Shown: positions 1 through 10,336, counted from the first letter of the stretch. The stretch is DNA of 64,000 nucleotides from Pseudomonas asiatica (GCF_009932335.1 NZ_BLJF01000003.1:248001-312000); one strand, 5' to 3'. Program-made: numbers and translations. The notes: a model not told the origin generated them from the letters alone.

Positions 1-9
1 GGACCAGCG

Positions 10-2088
10 TCACACTTGGCCATATTGCTGGCCATGACGCAGCCAGCGATCGAGCAGCGGGCTGACGTGCTCCGGCCAGCGTGCGATCAGGGCCTGGGCG
101 GCGTCGCGCACGGCCGGCAGCAGGTCGGCGTCACGCATCAGGTCGGCGACCTTGAACTGCAACAGGCCTGTCTGGCGGGTGCCGAGCATCTCGCCCGGGC
201 CACGCAGCTCCAGGTCCTTTTCGGCGATGATGAAGCCGTCGTTGGTTTCCCGCATGATCCCTAGCCGCTCGCGGCCGATCTGCGACAGTGGCGGGTGGTA
301 CAGCAGCACGCAATGGCTGACGGCGCTGCCCCGGCCAACCCGGCCACGCAACTGGTGCAACTGTGCCAGGCCCAGGCGCTCTGGGTTCTCGATGATCATC
401 AGGCTGGCGTTGGGCACATCCACGCCCACCTCGATGACCGTGGTGGCGACCAGCAACTGCAGGTTGCCGGCCTTGAACTCAGCCATGATCTCAGCTTTTT
501 CCGCCGGCTTCATGCGCCCGTGGATCAGCCCCACCCGCAGCTCGCCCAAGGCGCTGCCCAGCTCCTCGTAGGTGCTTTCGGCGGCCTGGCAGGTAAGCTC
601 TTCGGATTCTTCGATCAGTGTGCACACCCAGTAGGCCTGGCGCCCTTCGGCGCAGGCGGCGCGCACCCGCTCGACCACTTCGAAGCGGCGGCTATCGGCC
701 ACCAGCACGGTGTTCACCGGGGTGCGTCCGGGTGGCAGTTCGTCGAGCACCGAGGTGTCCAGGTCGGCGTAGGCGCTCATGGCCAAGGTGCGCGGAATGG
801 GTGTGGCGGTCATGATCAGCTGGTGCGGGCACAATTCCCCGGCCACGCCCTTCTTGCGCAGGGCCAGGCGTTGCTGCACGCCAAAACGGTGCTGTTCATC
901 GATGATCGCCAGGGCCAGGTGCTTGAACTTCACCTCTTCCTGGAACAGCGCATGGGTGCCGACCACCATTGGCGCGCCATTGGCGATCTGCTCCAGGGCG
1001 GCTGCCCGGGCTTTGCCCTTTAGCTTGCCGGCCAGCCACGCGACTTCGATGCCCAGCGGTTCGAGCCAGCGCTTGAAGGTGATGTAGTGCTGTTCGGCGA
1101 GGATCTCGGTGGGTGCCATCAGGGCCACCTGGTAGCCGGCTTCCAAGGCCTGCAGCGCGGCCAGGGCGGCGACCACGGTCTTGCCGGCACCCACATCGCC
1201 CTGCACCAGGCGCATCATCGGCTCTTGCTGGCTGAGGTCGTAAGCAATTTCGTTGGCCACCCGCTGCTGTGCGCCGGTCGGCTGGAAACCCAAGTTGGCC
1301 AGGTACTGTGCCTGCAGGCGCTGGGCTTTGGGCAGCACTGGCGCGCGCAGGCTGCGCAGGCTTTCACGCAGGCGTTGCTGCGACAACTGGTGGGTCAGCA
1401 GCTCTTCGAAGGCCAGGCGGTGCTGGGCCCAGTGCTGGCCTTCGGCAAGCTCGTCGAGGTCGGCATCGGCCGGCGGGTTGTGCAGGTAGCGGATGGCATC
1501 GTCCAGCGGCGCCAGTTGGTAGTCCCGGGCCAGTTCGTCGGGCAGCCAGTCCGGCAGACTGCGCGGGCCCAGCAGGCCCAGGCTCTGCTGACACAGCAGC
1601 CGCAGGCGTTGCTGGGTAAGGCCTTCGGTGGACGGATAGATCGGCGTCAGGGTCTGCTCGACCGGTGGCGGCGGTTCGTCGCCGTTCAGCGCCCGGTATT
1701 CCGGGTGGTAGATTTCCAGGCCCGAAGCGCCGGGGCGTGCTTCGCCGTAGCAGCGCAGGTGGGTGCCACGCTTGAGGCCTTCCTTCTGCGCGTTGCTGAA
1801 GTGGTAGAAGCGCAGGCTCAGCACACCGCTGCCGTCACCCAGGCGCACCACCAGGCTGCGGCGCTTGCCCATGGTCACGTCGGCGCCGCTGACCACGCCC
1901 TCGATCACCGCGTCCTGGCCAGGGCGCAGTTGACCGATCGGCACCACGCGGGTGCGGTCCTGGTAGCGCAGGGGCAGGTGGAACAGCACGTCCTGCAGGT
2001 TCTCCAGGCCGACCTTGGCGAGCTTCTCCGCCATGGCCTCGCCAACCCCCTTGAGTACCGTCACCGGGACCTTCGACAGCTCACTCAT
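10..2088 (-). CDS. recG: ATP-dependent DNA helicase RecG
   Basis: RecG remodels stalled replication forks and Holliday junctions by ATP-driven branch migration. The 692-residue protein has the usual full length. The N-terminal third matches the wedge/OB-fold region. The helicase core shows a Walker A motif GDVGAGKT at residues 297-304 and a DEQH box at 397-400, followed by the second RecA-like lobe with RGRVGRG. The gene lies 3 bp after the oxyR stop codon, so the two are almost certainly cotranscribed; an oxyR-recG operon is known in Pseudomonas. The stop codon lies inside the window, so the gene is complete. Confidence 0.97.
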   Translation of the reverse strand: MSELSKVPVTVLKGVGEAMAEKLAKVGLENLQDVLFHLPLRYQDRTRVVPIGQLRPGQDAVIEGVVSGADVTMGKRRSLVVRLGDGSGVLSLRFYHFSNAQKEGLKRGTHLRCYGEARPGASGLEIYHPEYRALNGDEPPPPVEQTLTPIYPSTEGLTQQRLRLLCQQSLGLLGPRSLPDWLPDELARDYQLAPLDDAIRYLHNPPADADLDELAEGQHWAQHRLAFEELLTHQLSQQRLRESLRSLRAPVLPKAQRLQAQYLANLGFQPTGAQQRVANEIAYDLSQQEPMMRLVQGDVGAGKTVVAALAALQALEAGYQVALMAPTEILAEQHYITFKRWLEPLGIEVAWLAGKLKGKARAAALEQIANGAPMVVGTHALFQEEVKFKHLALAIIDEQHRFGVQQRLALRKKGVAGELCPHQLIMTATPIPRTLAMSAYADLDTSVLDELPPGRTPVNTVLVADSRRFEVVERVRAACAEGRQAYWVCTLIEESEELTCQAAESTYEELGSALGELRVGLIHGRMKPAEKAEIMAEFKAGNLQLLVATTVIEVGVDVPNASLMIIENPERLGLAQLHQLRGRVGRGSAVSHCVLLYHPPLSQIGRERLGIMRETNDGFIIAEKDLELRGPGEMLGTRQTGLLQFKVADLMRDADLLPAVRDAAQALIARWPEHVSPLLDRWLRHGQQYGQV

Positions 2089-2091
2089 GAC

Positions 2092-3018
2092 TCAGGCCGG
2101 TTGTTCCGCAGGGGCTTTGGCGACCGAGCACAGGCGGATCGAGTCGGCGAGGATCTCGATGGCCTTCGGCCGCGGGAAGCTGGCGCGCCAGGCGATGGCT
2201 ACGGTGCGGAATGGTGCCGGTGCGGTCAGTGGGCGAACCTCGATGACACCGGGGGCGTAGTGGTGGCTGTGCACCGCCGACAGCGGCAGGATCGACACGC
2301 CAAGGCCCGAGGCCACCATGTGACGGATGGTTTCCAGCGAGCTGGACTCCACCGTGGTGTGCTTGGAGCCTTCACCGCCCTTGTTCAGCGTTGGACAGGC
2401 CTCCAGTACCTGGTCACGGAAGCAGTGGCCTTCACCGAGCAGCAACAGGCTCTTGTCGTTGAGCATGGCGGTGTCGATGGTCTTTTTCGCTGTCCACGGG
2501 TGGTCAGCCGGCATCAGGGCGCAGAACGGCTCATCGTAAAGTGGCAGGGTCAGCACGTCGGCTTCGTTGAACGGCAGGGCGATGATCACCGCGTCCAGTT
2601 CGCCGTTGCGCAGCTTTTCGCGCAGTACGTGGGTGAAGTTCTCTTCGATGTAAAGCGGCATCTGCGGTGCCACGCGGTGCAGCTGCGGAATCAGGTGCGG
2701 GAACAGATACGGGCCGACGGTGTAGATGGCACCGACCTTGAGTGGCGCAGTCAGCTGGTTCTTGCCGGCCTGGGCCAGCTCGCGAATGCCCTGGGCCTGC
2801 TCCAGTACCTTTTGCGCCTGGGCGACGATGCTTTCGCCGACCGGGGTCAGGCGGACCGCGCTCTTGCTGCGCTCGAAGATCAGCACGCCAAGCTCATCCT
2901 CGAGCTTCTTCACACCGACCGACAGGGTCGGCTGGCTCACGTGACAGCGTTCGGCGGCATGGCCGAAATGCTGTTCCTGGGCGAGTGTGACAATGTAGCG
3001 TAATTCTGTGAGGGTCAT
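2092..3018 (-). CDS. oxyR: Hydrogen peroxide-sensing regulator OxyR
   Basis: A 308-residue LysR-family regulator that activates catalase and peroxidase genes when oxidised by peroxide. The N-terminal helix-turn-helix (residues about 1-60) is followed by the effector domain. The two redox cysteines lie exactly at the family positions, C199 (in GEGHC) and C208 (in LEACP), which separates it from other LysR proteins. The ATG at 3018 gives the standard MTLTELRYIV start. It is the first gene of the oxyR-recG unit. Confidence 0.97.
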   Translation of the reverse strand: MTLTELRYIVTLAQEQHFGHAAERCHVSQPTLSVGVKKLEDELGVLIFERSKSAVRLTPVGESIVAQAQKVLEQAQGIRELAQAGKNQLTAPLKVGAIYTVGPYLFPHLIPQLHRVAPQMPLYIEENFTHVLREKLRNGELDAVIIALPFNEADVLTLPLYDEPFCALMPADHPWTAKKTIDTAMLNDKSLLLLGEGHCFRDQVLEACPTLNKGGEGSKHTTVESSSLETIRHMVASGLGVSILPLSAVHSHHYAPGVIEVRPLTAPAPFRTVAIAWRASFPRPKAIEILADSIRLCSVAKAPAEQPA

Positions 3019-3112
3019 AACGTGCGTCCATGAAGTTGCGAGCCCAGCATAGCGGCTGCAATCGATAGACGCACGTTATCAGACTTGCCGATTTGTGACA
3101 GAAACAAAAGTC

Positions 3113-3844
3113 TCAGCGGCGGTCCAGCGAGTAGACGAACGGGGCCACGACTTCGATCGTGCCATTGTTCAACAACTCGGGTGGCGGCTTGGGTACCGTG
3201 CCGGCCCGACGGATCATTTCCAGGGTCGCCCGGTCCAGGGCGGCACTACCCGAACCTCCGGCCATGGAGTACGACACCACCTTGCCTTCGGCGTCGACCA
3301 CGAAACGTAAGCGGTTTATGCCCTGCAGCCCGCGACGGCGCGCGTCTTCCGGGTAACGCTTGTACTTGGCCAGGTGACGCAGCAGGTCGCTCTGCCAGGT
3401 CGGCAGGGCTTTGCTGTTGGACGCAATGCTCGGTGCCGGTGCCGCGGACTTCTGCGGTGGCGTGTTGCTGGGCGGTGCGTCTACCGTTTGTTCGGTCGGC
3501 GGTGCTTCCTTCGGCGGCTCAGGCTTTTTCTCGGGCTTGGGCGGCTGTGGCTTGGCCTTTGGCTTGGGCGGCTTGGGAATGGCGATCTTGGGCTTGGGTG
3601 CCTCGGCCAGCTTCGGCAGCGGCGGTTCCTCGACCGGTGCCGGTGGCTGCGGCGCCGCTTTCGGGGGCGGTGGTGGCGCAGGCTCCGGCAACGGCGCCAG
3701 CTCGACCATCATGGCTGCCGGTGGCAGTTCGATGGCCTGGGGCACCGACCAGTTGAGCGTCAGCAGCACGGCGACCACGTGCACGCCCAGCACGATCGCC
3801 AGGCTGCCACCGTAGCGCGCCATGTTCGAGCGCGTTCTTGTCAT
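3113..3844 (-). CDS. tonB: Energy transducer TonB
   Basis: TonB spans the periplasm and passes the energy of the ExbB-ExbD proton channel to TonB-dependent outer-membrane receptors. The 243-residue protein has one N-terminal membrane segment (about residues 12-30), a long Pro/Lys/Glu-rich periplasmic spacer (about 40-140), and a C-terminal TonB domain containing RYPEDARRRG. Its ATG overlaps the exbD stop codon by 4 bp, so translation is likely coupled. It is the last gene of exbB-exbD-tonB. Confidence 0.95.
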   Translation of the reverse strand: MTRTRSNMARYGGSLAIVLGVHVVAVLLTLNWSVPQAIELPPAAMMVELAPLPEPAPPPPPKAAPQPPAPVEEPPLPKLAEAPKPKIAIPKPPKPKAKPQPPKPEKKPEPPKEAPPTEQTVDAPPSNTPPQKSAAPAPSIASNSKALPTWQSDLLRHLAKYKRYPEDARRRGLQGINRLRFVVDAEGKVVSYSMAGGSGSAALDRATLEMIRRAGTVPKPPPELLNNGTIEVVAPFVYSLDRR

Positions 3845-4269
3845 TTCTTGGCTGCCGTCTCTAGACCTACCAGACCGACTTTCAGGTAGCCGGCCGCGCG
3901 CATGTTGTTCATCACTTCCATCAGGTCACCGTAATCCACGCCTTTGTCAGCCTGGAAGAAGATGGTGGTTTCCTTGTCGCCCTTGGTCTTGGCGTCGAGC
4001 ATCGGGCCAAGCTGGTCGGGGGCAGGGACCTGGTCATCACCGACGTACAGCTTCTGGTCGGCCTTGACGCTGACGAACACCGGTTTCTCGGGCCTCGGCG
4101 CCGGCTTGGCGGTCGAGGCCGGCAGGTCGACCTTGATGTCGACCGTGGCCAAGGGGGCTGCGACCATGAAGATGATCAGCAGCACCAGCATCACGTCGAT
4201 GAACGGCGTAACGTTGATTTCGTGGTTTTCGGCGAGGTCGTCGCCACCTTCGTTGAGATGCAGGCCCAT
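3841..4269 (-). CDS. exbD: TonB-system proton channel subunit ExbD
   Basis: A 142-residue inner-membrane protein of the ExbB-ExbD-TonB complex. A short cytoplasmic N-terminus is followed by a single membrane helix (about residues 20-42) that carries the essential aspartate in the segment NVTPFIDVMLVLLIIF. The rest is a periplasmic domain. It sits 3 bp after exbB and overlaps tonB by 4 bp, so the three are one operon. Confidence 0.95.
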   Translation of the reverse strand: MGLHLNEGGDDLAENHEINVTPFIDVMLVLLIIFMVAAPLATVDIKVDLPASTAKPAPRPEKPVFVSVKADQKLYVGDDQVPAPDQLGPMLDAKTKGDKETTIFFQADKGVDYGDLMEVMNNMRAAGYLKVGLVGLETAAKK

Positions 4270-4272
4270 GGC

Positions 4273-5247
4273 TTACCCCACTTTCACCATGTGCGGGGCA
4301 ACACGCTCGCTGCCCTGGTGGTCCAGATCACGGCTGACCAGCAGCAGCACCTGGGCGGAGGCGTCGGACACCTGGGCCTTGTAGCCGGCGATGGAACGGG
4401 CGAAGACGTTGTAGATGACCACGGCCGGAATTGCGGCGACCAGACCCAGGGCGGTGGCCAACAGGGCTTCGGCAATACCTGGGGCAACCACGGCCAGGTT
4501 GGTGGTCTGGGTCTTGGCGATGCCGATGAAGCTGTTCATGATGCCCCATACGGTACCGAACAGGCCGACGAATGGCGCAGTGGAGCCGATGGTGGCGAGT
4601 ACGCCGGTGCCGCTGCTCATGGTGCGACCACTGGCGTGTACCAGGCGCTCCAGGCGGAAGCTGACGCGCTCCTTGATGCCCTCTTTTTCGCGGGCGTTGG
4701 CCGACAGGCGCATCTCTTCGAGCGCGTCGTGGACCAGGGTGTGGGCCAGGGTGCCTTCCTTGTTGGAAACGTCGCTGGCTTCCTTGAGGCTGGCGGATTT
4801 CTTCAGCAGGGCGATTTCACCACGCAGGCGACGCTTGGCGCCCATCAGCTCGAAGCCTTTGGCAATCCAGATGGTCCAGGTGATGATGGAGGCGATGGCA
4901 AGGCCGATCATCACCGCCTTCACCACCACGTCGGCGTTCTTGTACATGCCCCAAGGGGACAGGTCGTGGGCCATGCCCAGCGAGGTGTCTTCAACCAGAG
5001 CCTCGACGCTCGGGTCTGCAGCGACCGGGGCATCAGCCGGGGTGGCGGCAACTGCACCGCTGGCCGGTGCTGCGGCTGGAGCAACTGCCGGAGCAGCCGG
5101 TGCGGTAGCGGCAGCAGGCGCGGCAGCATTGGCGGTTGGCTCATCGGCCATGGCCACTGGGGCCAGCACCAGGCTGAGTGTCAGCGCGGCGATGGCGCGC
5201 CAGGCGCGCAACGGGGTTGGCGAAGCGGAAGGTTGAGTACGTGTCAT
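4273..5247 (-). CDS. exbB: TonB-system proton channel subunit ExbB (long form)
   Basis: Pentameric inner-membrane core of the TonB energising complex. The C-terminal 220 residues form the three-helix MotA/TolQ/ExbB domain. Compared with the E. coli protein it has about 90 extra N-terminal residues: a cleavable signal-like segment ending near AMADE, then an Ala/Pro-rich linker. This long form is usual in pseudomonads. It is the first gene of exbB-exbD-tonB. The upstream intergenic stretch is AT-rich, but no Fur box was convincing. Confidence 0.94.
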   Translation of the reverse strand: MTRTQPSASPTPLRAWRAIAALTLSLVLAPVAMADEPTANAAAPAAATAPAAPAVAPAAAPASGAVAATPADAPVAADPSVEALVEDTSLGMAHDLSPWGMYKNADVVVKAVMIGLAIASIITWTIWIAKGFELMGAKRRLRGEIALLKKSASLKEASDVSNKEGTLAHTLVHDALEEMRLSANAREKEGIKERVSFRLERLVHASGRTMSSGTGVLATIGSTAPFVGLFGTVWGIMNSFIGIAKTQTTNLAVVAPGIAEALLATALGLVAAIPAVVIYNVFARSIAGYKAQVSDASAQVLLLVSRDLDHQGSERVAPHMVKVG

Positions 5248-5437
5248 GCTGGCCGGACCTGATGAAGAATGAAGTTAACGTTCTCCAAGGCCTCGAGGTA
5301 GGCCGAGAACAATTTGGCGGCCATTATTGCAAGTAATTCTTGTTAACAAAAGTAATCTTGTTGCTTTTTTCGCCTATGGTCTAGCCATCCATCGTGTAGC
5401 GTGGTCGGGCTGATCAATTGGTCTAGGGAGTTTAGAG

Positions 5438-6307
5438 ATGTCAGACCTTTCCGTGATGGTGGTGGGATGTGGTGATGTAGGCGGGCGCCTTGCCCGGCAG
5501 ATGCTTGCGCGCGGTTGGCAGGTGAGCGGCCTGCGTCGCTCGGTCGGGCAGTTGCCTGCGGGGGTCGTGCCTGTGGCAGCGGACTTGTCCGTGCCATCGC
5601 TTCCAGACGCCTGGCCGCAGCGCGCGCCGGACTACCTGGTGTATTGCGTGGCGGCGAGCCAGCATGACGAGGCGGGTTACCAGGCAGCCTATGTCGACGG
5701 TTTGCGCCATGTGCTGGGCTGGCTGGCCGAGCGCGGCCAACGCCCACGACGGCTGCTGTTCGTGTCCAGCAGCAGCGTGTATGCACAGAAGGACGGCGAG
5801 TGGATCGAAGAAGGCGCGGCCACCGAGCCTGAAGGTTATTCCGGGCGGTTGATGCTGGAGGCTGAGCGGCTGGCACTGGCCAGCGGCATCCCGGCCAGTG
5901 TGGTGCGCCTGACCGGCATCTATGGCCCCGGCCGCGAGTGGCTGCTCAGTCAGGTGCGCCAGGGCTACCGCGTGGCCGAGGAGCCACCGCTGTATGGCAA
6001 CCGCATCCATGCTGAGGATGCTGCCAGCCTGTTGGCGTTCCTGTTGCAGGCCGATGCCGACGGCAAGGTGCTCGACGACTGCTACATCGGCGTCGACGAC
6101 GACCCGGCGCCGCTGGCCGATGTGGTGGCCTGGCTGCGGGCGTACATGGGGGTAACCGAGTGGTCGGATGAGCAGCGGGTGCGCCGTACCGGCAGCAAGC
6201 GCTGCAGTAATGCCCGGGCGCGGGCATTGGGCTGGGCGCCGGTGTATCCGAGTTACAGGGAAGGTTATGCGGCCATCCTTGAGGGTAAAAACCAGCCTCA
6301 GGCCTGA
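5438..6307 (+). CDS. NAD(P)-binding epimerase/SDR-like protein
   Basis: A 289-residue protein of the atypical extended SDR (sugar nucleotide epimerase-like) family. It starts with a dinucleotide-binding fold, VVGCGDVGGRLAR at residues 6-18, and has a central SSSSVYAQKDGEW segment that corresponds to the active-site region. The substrate cannot be told from sequence. It is transcribed away from exbB as a single gene and is followed by a REP pair. Confidence 0.85.
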   Translation: MSDLSVMVVGCGDVGGRLARQMLARGWQVSGLRRSVGQLPAGVVPVAADLSVPSLPDAWPQRAPDYLVYCVAASQHDEAGYQAAYVDGLRHVLGWLAERGQRPRRLLFVSSSSVYAQKDGEWIEEGAATEPEGYSGRLMLEAERLALASGIPASVVRLTGIYGPGREWLLSQVRQGYRVAEEPPLYGNRIHAEDAASLLAFLLQADADGKVLDDCYIGVDDDPAPLADVVAWLRAYMGVTEWSDEQRVRRTGSKRCSNARARALGWAPVYPSYREGYAAILEGKNQPQA

Positions 6308-6314
6308 TGCGCCC

Positions 6315-6436
6315 CCTGTAGGAGCGGCCTTGTGCCGCGATAGGGCTGCGAAGCAGCCCCGGCATTCTATGCGGCGACGCTGAAATCCTGGGGCCGCTGC
6401 GCGCCCCATCGCGACACAAGGCCGCTCCTACAGGGA
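6315..6436. repeat. REP pair (inverted), site 1
   Basis: Two inverted copies of a P. putida-type REP sequence. One reads CTGTAGGAGCGGCCTTG, then TGCCGCGATAGGG. The second is its reverse complement (CGCGACACAAGGCCGCTCCTACAGGG). They lie between convergent genes and can form a large hairpin. Confidence 0.85.
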
Positions 6437-6448
6437 CCGCGCAGGTTT

Positions 6449-7180
6449 TCAGTCCAGTTCCAGCACCCACTGGCGCTTGCCGGCCGCCAACACTGGCATT
6501 TCATCCGGCTGCGCGCGGTTCACCGCCTGGAAGATCTCCAGCTTGTCGCCATCGCGCTTGAGGATGAACGGCGCGCCACGCTGGTTGCGCTCCAGCCACA
6601 GGCTGTCATTGCTGCCACCCATGGTCGCGCAGTCACCCGCCAGGCACAGGGCGAAACGGTCTGGCCCTGGCAGGCCGGTGACGTTGCCGGTGTCGCCGAA
6701 GCGCACGCTGGCACCTTTGCCCTGGCCTTCGACGATCTTCCAGTTGCCGCCCAGATAGGCCTGGTACAGGGCTTTCTCGAAGGTGCTGCCCAGTGGCGCA
6801 TTGGTCGCCGCTGGTGCTTTGGCGCGAACGAAGGTCTGCTTGCCGCCGCGTTGATCGACCGCCTGCAGTTCGTCGCCATCGAGCGACAGCTGTTCGGTCT
6901 GGCCACCCTGGAAGCTGGCCTGCCATTGCTTGTCGGTGGCGCTCAGCTGGCCGTCGGCCGCTTCGAAACCATTGCTGTAGCTGGCCTGTTGGCTGGCTAC
7001 GTCGAGCTTCCACTCGAATACCGGCCCGTGCTCATTGAGCGCCTGACGCAGGCTGCCGCCCTTGACGGCCGCATTGATGGCGTCCTGATTGATCCAGGTG
7101 CCGTTGAAATCTTCGGGTTTGTGGCTGGCGCAGCCGCCCATAAGCAGGGCTGCCAGCGCGAGGGGCAGTGCTTGGCGCAT
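6449..7180 (-). CDS. Exported lipoprotein of unknown function
   Basis: A 243-residue protein with a lipoprotein signal. The start at 7180 gives MRQALPLALAALLMGGC, whose lipobox LMGGC predicts lipidation at C17. An upstream in-frame ATG at 7243 would put 21 non-signal residues in front and is less likely. The mature part begins ASHKPEDFNGTWINQ and has repeated beta-rich segments. I do not recognise a functional family. It lies downstream of ridA in the same direction, 59 bp away. Confidence 0.8.
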   Translation of the reverse strand: MRQALPLALAALLMGGCASHKPEDFNGTWINQDAINAAVKGGSLRQALNEHGPVFEWKLDVASQQASYSNGFEAADGQLSATDKQWQASFQGGQTEQLSLDGDELQAVDQRGGKQTFVRAKAPAATNAPLGSTFEKALYQAYLGGNWKIVEGQGKGASVRFGDTGNVTGLPGPDRFALCLAGDCATMGGSNDSLWLERNQRGAPFILKRDGDKLEIFQAVNRAQPDEMPVLAAGKRQWVLELD

Positions 7181-7239
7181 GAGGGGATAACCTTGCAAAG
7201 GAGGGAAGGTGACGGGCGGGGTGCCCGTCACCGAGGGCA

Positions 7240-7620
7240 TCATTCGATGACCAGAATGGCGTCCATTTCGACCTGGGCGCCTTTCGGCAGCGCGGCAACG
7301 CCGATGGCGGCGCGGGCCGGGTAAGGCTGCTCGAAGTAGCGGCCCATCACCTCGTTGACCTTGGCGAAGTGGCTCAGGTCGGTGAGGAAGATGTTCAGCT
7401 TGACGATGTCCTTGAACGAACCGCCAGCGGCTTCAGCCACGGCCTTGAGGTTCTCGAACACCTGTACGGTCTGGGCTTCGAAGCCTTCGACCAGTTCCAT
7501 GGTCTTCGGGTCCAGCGGGATCTGGCCCGACATGTACACGGTGTTGCCGGCCTTGATCGCCTGCGAGTAGGTGCCGATGGCGGCAGGGGCCTTGTCGCTG
7601 TTGATGACGGTCTTGCTCAT
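7240..7620 (-). CDS. ridA: Enamine/imine deaminase RidA
   Basis: A 126-residue RidA/YjgF/UK114 protein that hydrolyses reactive 2-aminoacrylate and related imines made by PLP enzymes. The family signature near the C-terminus, [19 protein letters not shown], contains the carboxylate-binding arginine. The length is typical. It lies 23 bp downstream of spoT in the same direction, the usual rpoZ-spoT-ridA order of gammaproteobacteria. Confidence 0.95.
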   Translation of the reverse strand: MSKTVINSDKAPAAIGTYSQAIKAGNTVYMSGQIPLDPKTMELVEGFEAQTVQVFENLKAVAEAAGGSFKDIVKLNIFLTDLSHFAKVNEVMGRYFEQPYPARAAIGVAALPKGAQVEMDAILVIE

Positions 7621-7643
7621 GATGACTCCTTGCGGTTGGCGGA

Positions 7644-9752
7644 CTACGTACGCATGCGGGTGATGCGGACCACACCGGTCAGGGTACGCAGCTTCTTGAT
7701 CACACGCGCCAGGTGCACGCGGTCGTGCACGCTGACCACCAGTTGGACCACGCTGATACGGCCGTCGCGTTCGTCCATGCTGATCTTCTCGATGTTGCCG
7801 TCGGCGGCGTTGACACTGCTGGCCAGAAGGGCAATCAGGCCGCGCTGGTGTTCCAGTTCGACACGCAACTCGACATTGAACTCACCGGTGATGTCCTTGG
7901 CCCAGGAGAGTTGTACGCACTTTTCCGGGTTGTGGCGGATTTCACTGATGTTGCGGCAGTTTTCCAGGTGCACGACCATGCCCTTGCCGGCTGACAGGTG
8001 GCCGACGATCGGGTCGCCCGGGATCGGCGTGCAGCACTTGGCGTAGCTCAGCACCAGCCCTTCGGTACCACGAATCGCCAGCGGGCCTTCCGGTGCCGGC
8101 AGCTGCTCGCCTTCGGCCGACAGCAGGCGGCGCGCGACCACGTAGGCCATGCGGTTGCCCAGGCCGATGTCTTCGAGCAGGTCTTCGATCAGCTCCAGGC
8201 GGTACTCGGCGAGAATGGCCTGGATACGCTCCTGGGGGATCATTTCCAGGCTGCTGTCGAAGCCGGTGAGCACCTTGTTCAGCAGGCGTTCGCCCAGGCT
8301 GATGGACTCGGAGCGACGCTGCTGCTTGAGCGCGTGGCGGATGTGCGTGCGCGCCTTGCCGGTAACCACGAAGTTGAGCCAGGCCGGGTTCGGCCGCGCG
8401 CCCGGGGCGCTGACGATTTCCACTGTCGAGCCGCTTTGCAGCGGTTCGGACAGCGGCGCCAGGCGGCGGTTGATGCGGCAGGCGATGCAGCTGTTGCCGA
8501 CGTCGGTGTGCACCGCGTAGGCGAAGTCGACCGCCGTGGAGCCTTTGGGCAGCTCCATGATGCGGCCTTTGGGCGTGAACACGTAGACCTCGTCCGGGAA
8601 CAGGTCGATCTTCACGCTTTCGATGAATTCCAGCGAGTTGCCGGCACGTTGCTGCAGCTCGAGGATGCCCTTGACCCACTGGCGGGCGCGGGCGTGGCTG
8701 CCCTTGGGTTGCTCGTCGTCGTTGGACTTGTACAGCCAGTGTGCGGCGATGCCGTTGTTGGCCATCTCTTCCATCTCGCGGGTGCGGATCTGGATTTCGA
8801 TGGGCACGCCGTGCATGCCGAACAGCGTGGTGTGCAACGACTGGTAGCCGTTGGCCTTGGGGATCGCGATGTAATCCTTGAAGCGACCGGGCAGCGGCTT
8901 GTAGAGGTTGTGCACCGCACCGAGTACGCGGTAGCAGGTATCGACCTTGTCCACGACGATGCGGAAGGCGTACACGTCCATGATCTCGTTGAAGGCGCGG
9001 CGCTTGCCGCGCATCTTCTTGTAGATGCCATAGAGGTGTTTCTGCCGGCCGCTGATCTCGCCCTCGATGCCGTCGGCGGCCAGGCAGTTGGCCAGCGAAT
9101 GCTCGATCTTGGCGACGATCTCCTTGCGGTTGCCGCGTGCGCTTTTCACCGCACGGTGGATCAGCGACGAACGCATCGGGTGCATGGCCTTGAAGCCGAG
9201 GTCCTCGAACTCAACGCGCACGGTGTGCATGCCCAGGCGGTTGGCAATGGGGGCGTAGATCTCGAGGGTTTCCTTGGCGATGCGCCGGCGTTTTTCGCCG
9301 GACAGCACTTCCAGGGTGCGCATGTTGTGCAGGCGGTCGGCCAGCTTGACCAGGATCACGCGGATATCGCGGGCCATGGCCATGGCCATCTTCTGGAAGT
9401 TTTCGGCTTGCGCCTCGGCCTTGGTCTCGAAGTTCATCTGGGTCAGCTTGCTGACCCCATCGACCAGTTCGGCCACGGTCTCGCCAAACTGCTGGCTGAG
9501 GGCTTCCTTGGCGATGCCGGTATCTTCGATCACGTCGTGCAGCATGGCCGCCATCAGGCTCTGATGGTCCATGTGCATGTCGGCAAGGATGCTGGCCACG
9601 GCCAGCGGGTGGGTTACGTAGGGCTCGCCACTGCGGCGGCGCTGCCCATCGTGGGCCTGTTCGGCGTAGAAATAGGCGCGCCGGACCAGGTTGACCTGTT
9701 CGGGGCCAAGGTAGGTCGACAGCCGTTCGGCCAAGGCTTCTATACCCGGCAT
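7644..9752 (-). CDS. spoT: Bifunctional (p)ppGpp synthetase/hydrolase SpoT
   Basis: A 702-residue RelA/SpoT homologue that controls the alarmone (p)ppGpp. The domains in order are: an HD hydrolase (HDVIEDTG around residue 72), a synthetase ([16 protein letters not shown] around residue 290), a TGS domain ([16 protein letters not shown] around 390), and a C-terminal ACT domain. An intact HD motif argues for SpoT rather than RelA. It sits between rpoZ and ridA. Confidence 0.96.
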   Translation of the reverse strand: MPGIEALAERLSTYLGPEQVNLVRRAYFYAEQAHDGQRRRSGEPYVTHPLAVASILADMHMDHQSLMAAMLHDVIEDTGIAKEALSQQFGETVAELVDGVSKLTQMNFETKAEAQAENFQKMAMAMARDIRVILVKLADRLHNMRTLEVLSGEKRRRIAKETLEIYAPIANRLGMHTVRVEFEDLGFKAMHPMRSSLIHRAVKSARGNRKEIVAKIEHSLANCLAADGIEGEISGRQKHLYGIYKKMRGKRRAFNEIMDVYAFRIVVDKVDTCYRVLGAVHNLYKPLPGRFKDYIAIPKANGYQSLHTTLFGMHGVPIEIQIRTREMEEMANNGIAAHWLYKSNDDEQPKGSHARARQWVKGILELQQRAGNSLEFIESVKIDLFPDEVYVFTPKGRIMELPKGSTAVDFAYAVHTDVGNSCIACRINRRLAPLSEPLQSGSTVEIVSAPGARPNPAWLNFVVTGKARTHIRHALKQQRRSESISLGERLLNKVLTGFDSSLEMIPQERIQAILAEYRLELIEDLLEDIGLGNRMAYVVARRLLSAEGEQLPAPEGPLAIRGTEGLVLSYAKCCTPIPGDPIVGHLSAGKGMVVHLENCRNISEIRHNPEKCVQLSWAKDITGEFNVELRVELEHQRGLIALLASSVNAADGNIEKISMDERDGRISVVQLVVSVHDRVHLARVIKKLRTLTGVVRITRMRT

Positions 9753-9811
9753 GGGTTCACCTCCTGCCGAGGAAGGGGGCCTTGCGCCGTGCGACGTCGA
9801 CCTGGCATCAA

Positions 9812-10075
9812 TCAGACAGCCTCGTTGTTCTCGTCCTCGAACGCGGCGAACACCGGATCCTCGGTGACGATCTCTTCAGCGGCGATGAACTCGTTGGTGA
9901 CGATGCCTTCGGCGATTTCACGCAGGGCAACAACGGTCGGCTTGTCGTTTTCCCACGCAACGCGTGGCTCTTTGCCGCCGGTCGCCAGCTGGCGAGCGCG
10001 CTTGGTCGAGAGCATGACCAGCTCAAAGCGGTTATCCACGTGTTCCAGGCAGTCTTCAACAGTTACGCGGGCCAT
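9812..10075 (-). CDS. rpoZ: RNA polymerase omega subunit
   Basis: An 87-residue omega subunit, which supports RNA polymerase assembly and ppGpp binding. The ATG at 10075 gives the conserved [10 protein letters not shown] start. An in-frame ATG six codons upstream would add MLLRKT, which is not in the family. The conserved [14 protein letters not shown] segment follows. It lies just upstream of spoT, the usual arrangement. Confidence 0.95.
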   Translation of the reverse strand: MARVTVEDCLEHVDNRFELVMLSTKRARQLATGGKEPRVAWENDKPTVVALREIAEGIVTNEFIAAEEIVTEDPVFAAFEDENNEAV

Positions 10076-10209
10076 GGTCTTCCTCAGTAGCAATTGCGGT
10101 GGGCGTGCAGCCCGATAATGGGCAGGCGGACTCGATAGTTTAAAAAATCACCAGCCAATAGGGAAGCGCTGTTTTGTCGGGTGGTTACCTTCAAGCCCTG
10201 TGTTGCCTT

Positions 10210-10300
10210 CTTCGCGGCTGAAGCCGCTCCCACAGGGACCGCATTGTCCTCAGGTTAATCACCGCACCCTGTGGGAGCGGCTTCAGCCGCGAAAGGGCCG
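10210..10300. repeat. REP pair (inverted), site 2
   Basis: Inverted copies of a REP sequence: TTCGCGGCTGAAGCCGCTCC then CACAGGG, and its complement CCCTGTGGGAGCGGCTTCAG then CCGCGAA. They lie between the start of rpoZ and the end of the LysR gene. Confidence 0.85.
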
Positions 10301-10336
10301 GAACAGACACCCTATCGCTTGAACCTGACGATAACC

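Noticed and set aside
1087..3003. Long open frame on the plus strand antisense to recG and oxyR
   Set aside because: It results from GC-rich codon use of the real genes; the minus-strand genes match known families with all motifs.
5248..5437. Fur box before exbB
   Set aside because: The region is AT-rich, but no stretch fits the 19-bp Fur pattern well enough.
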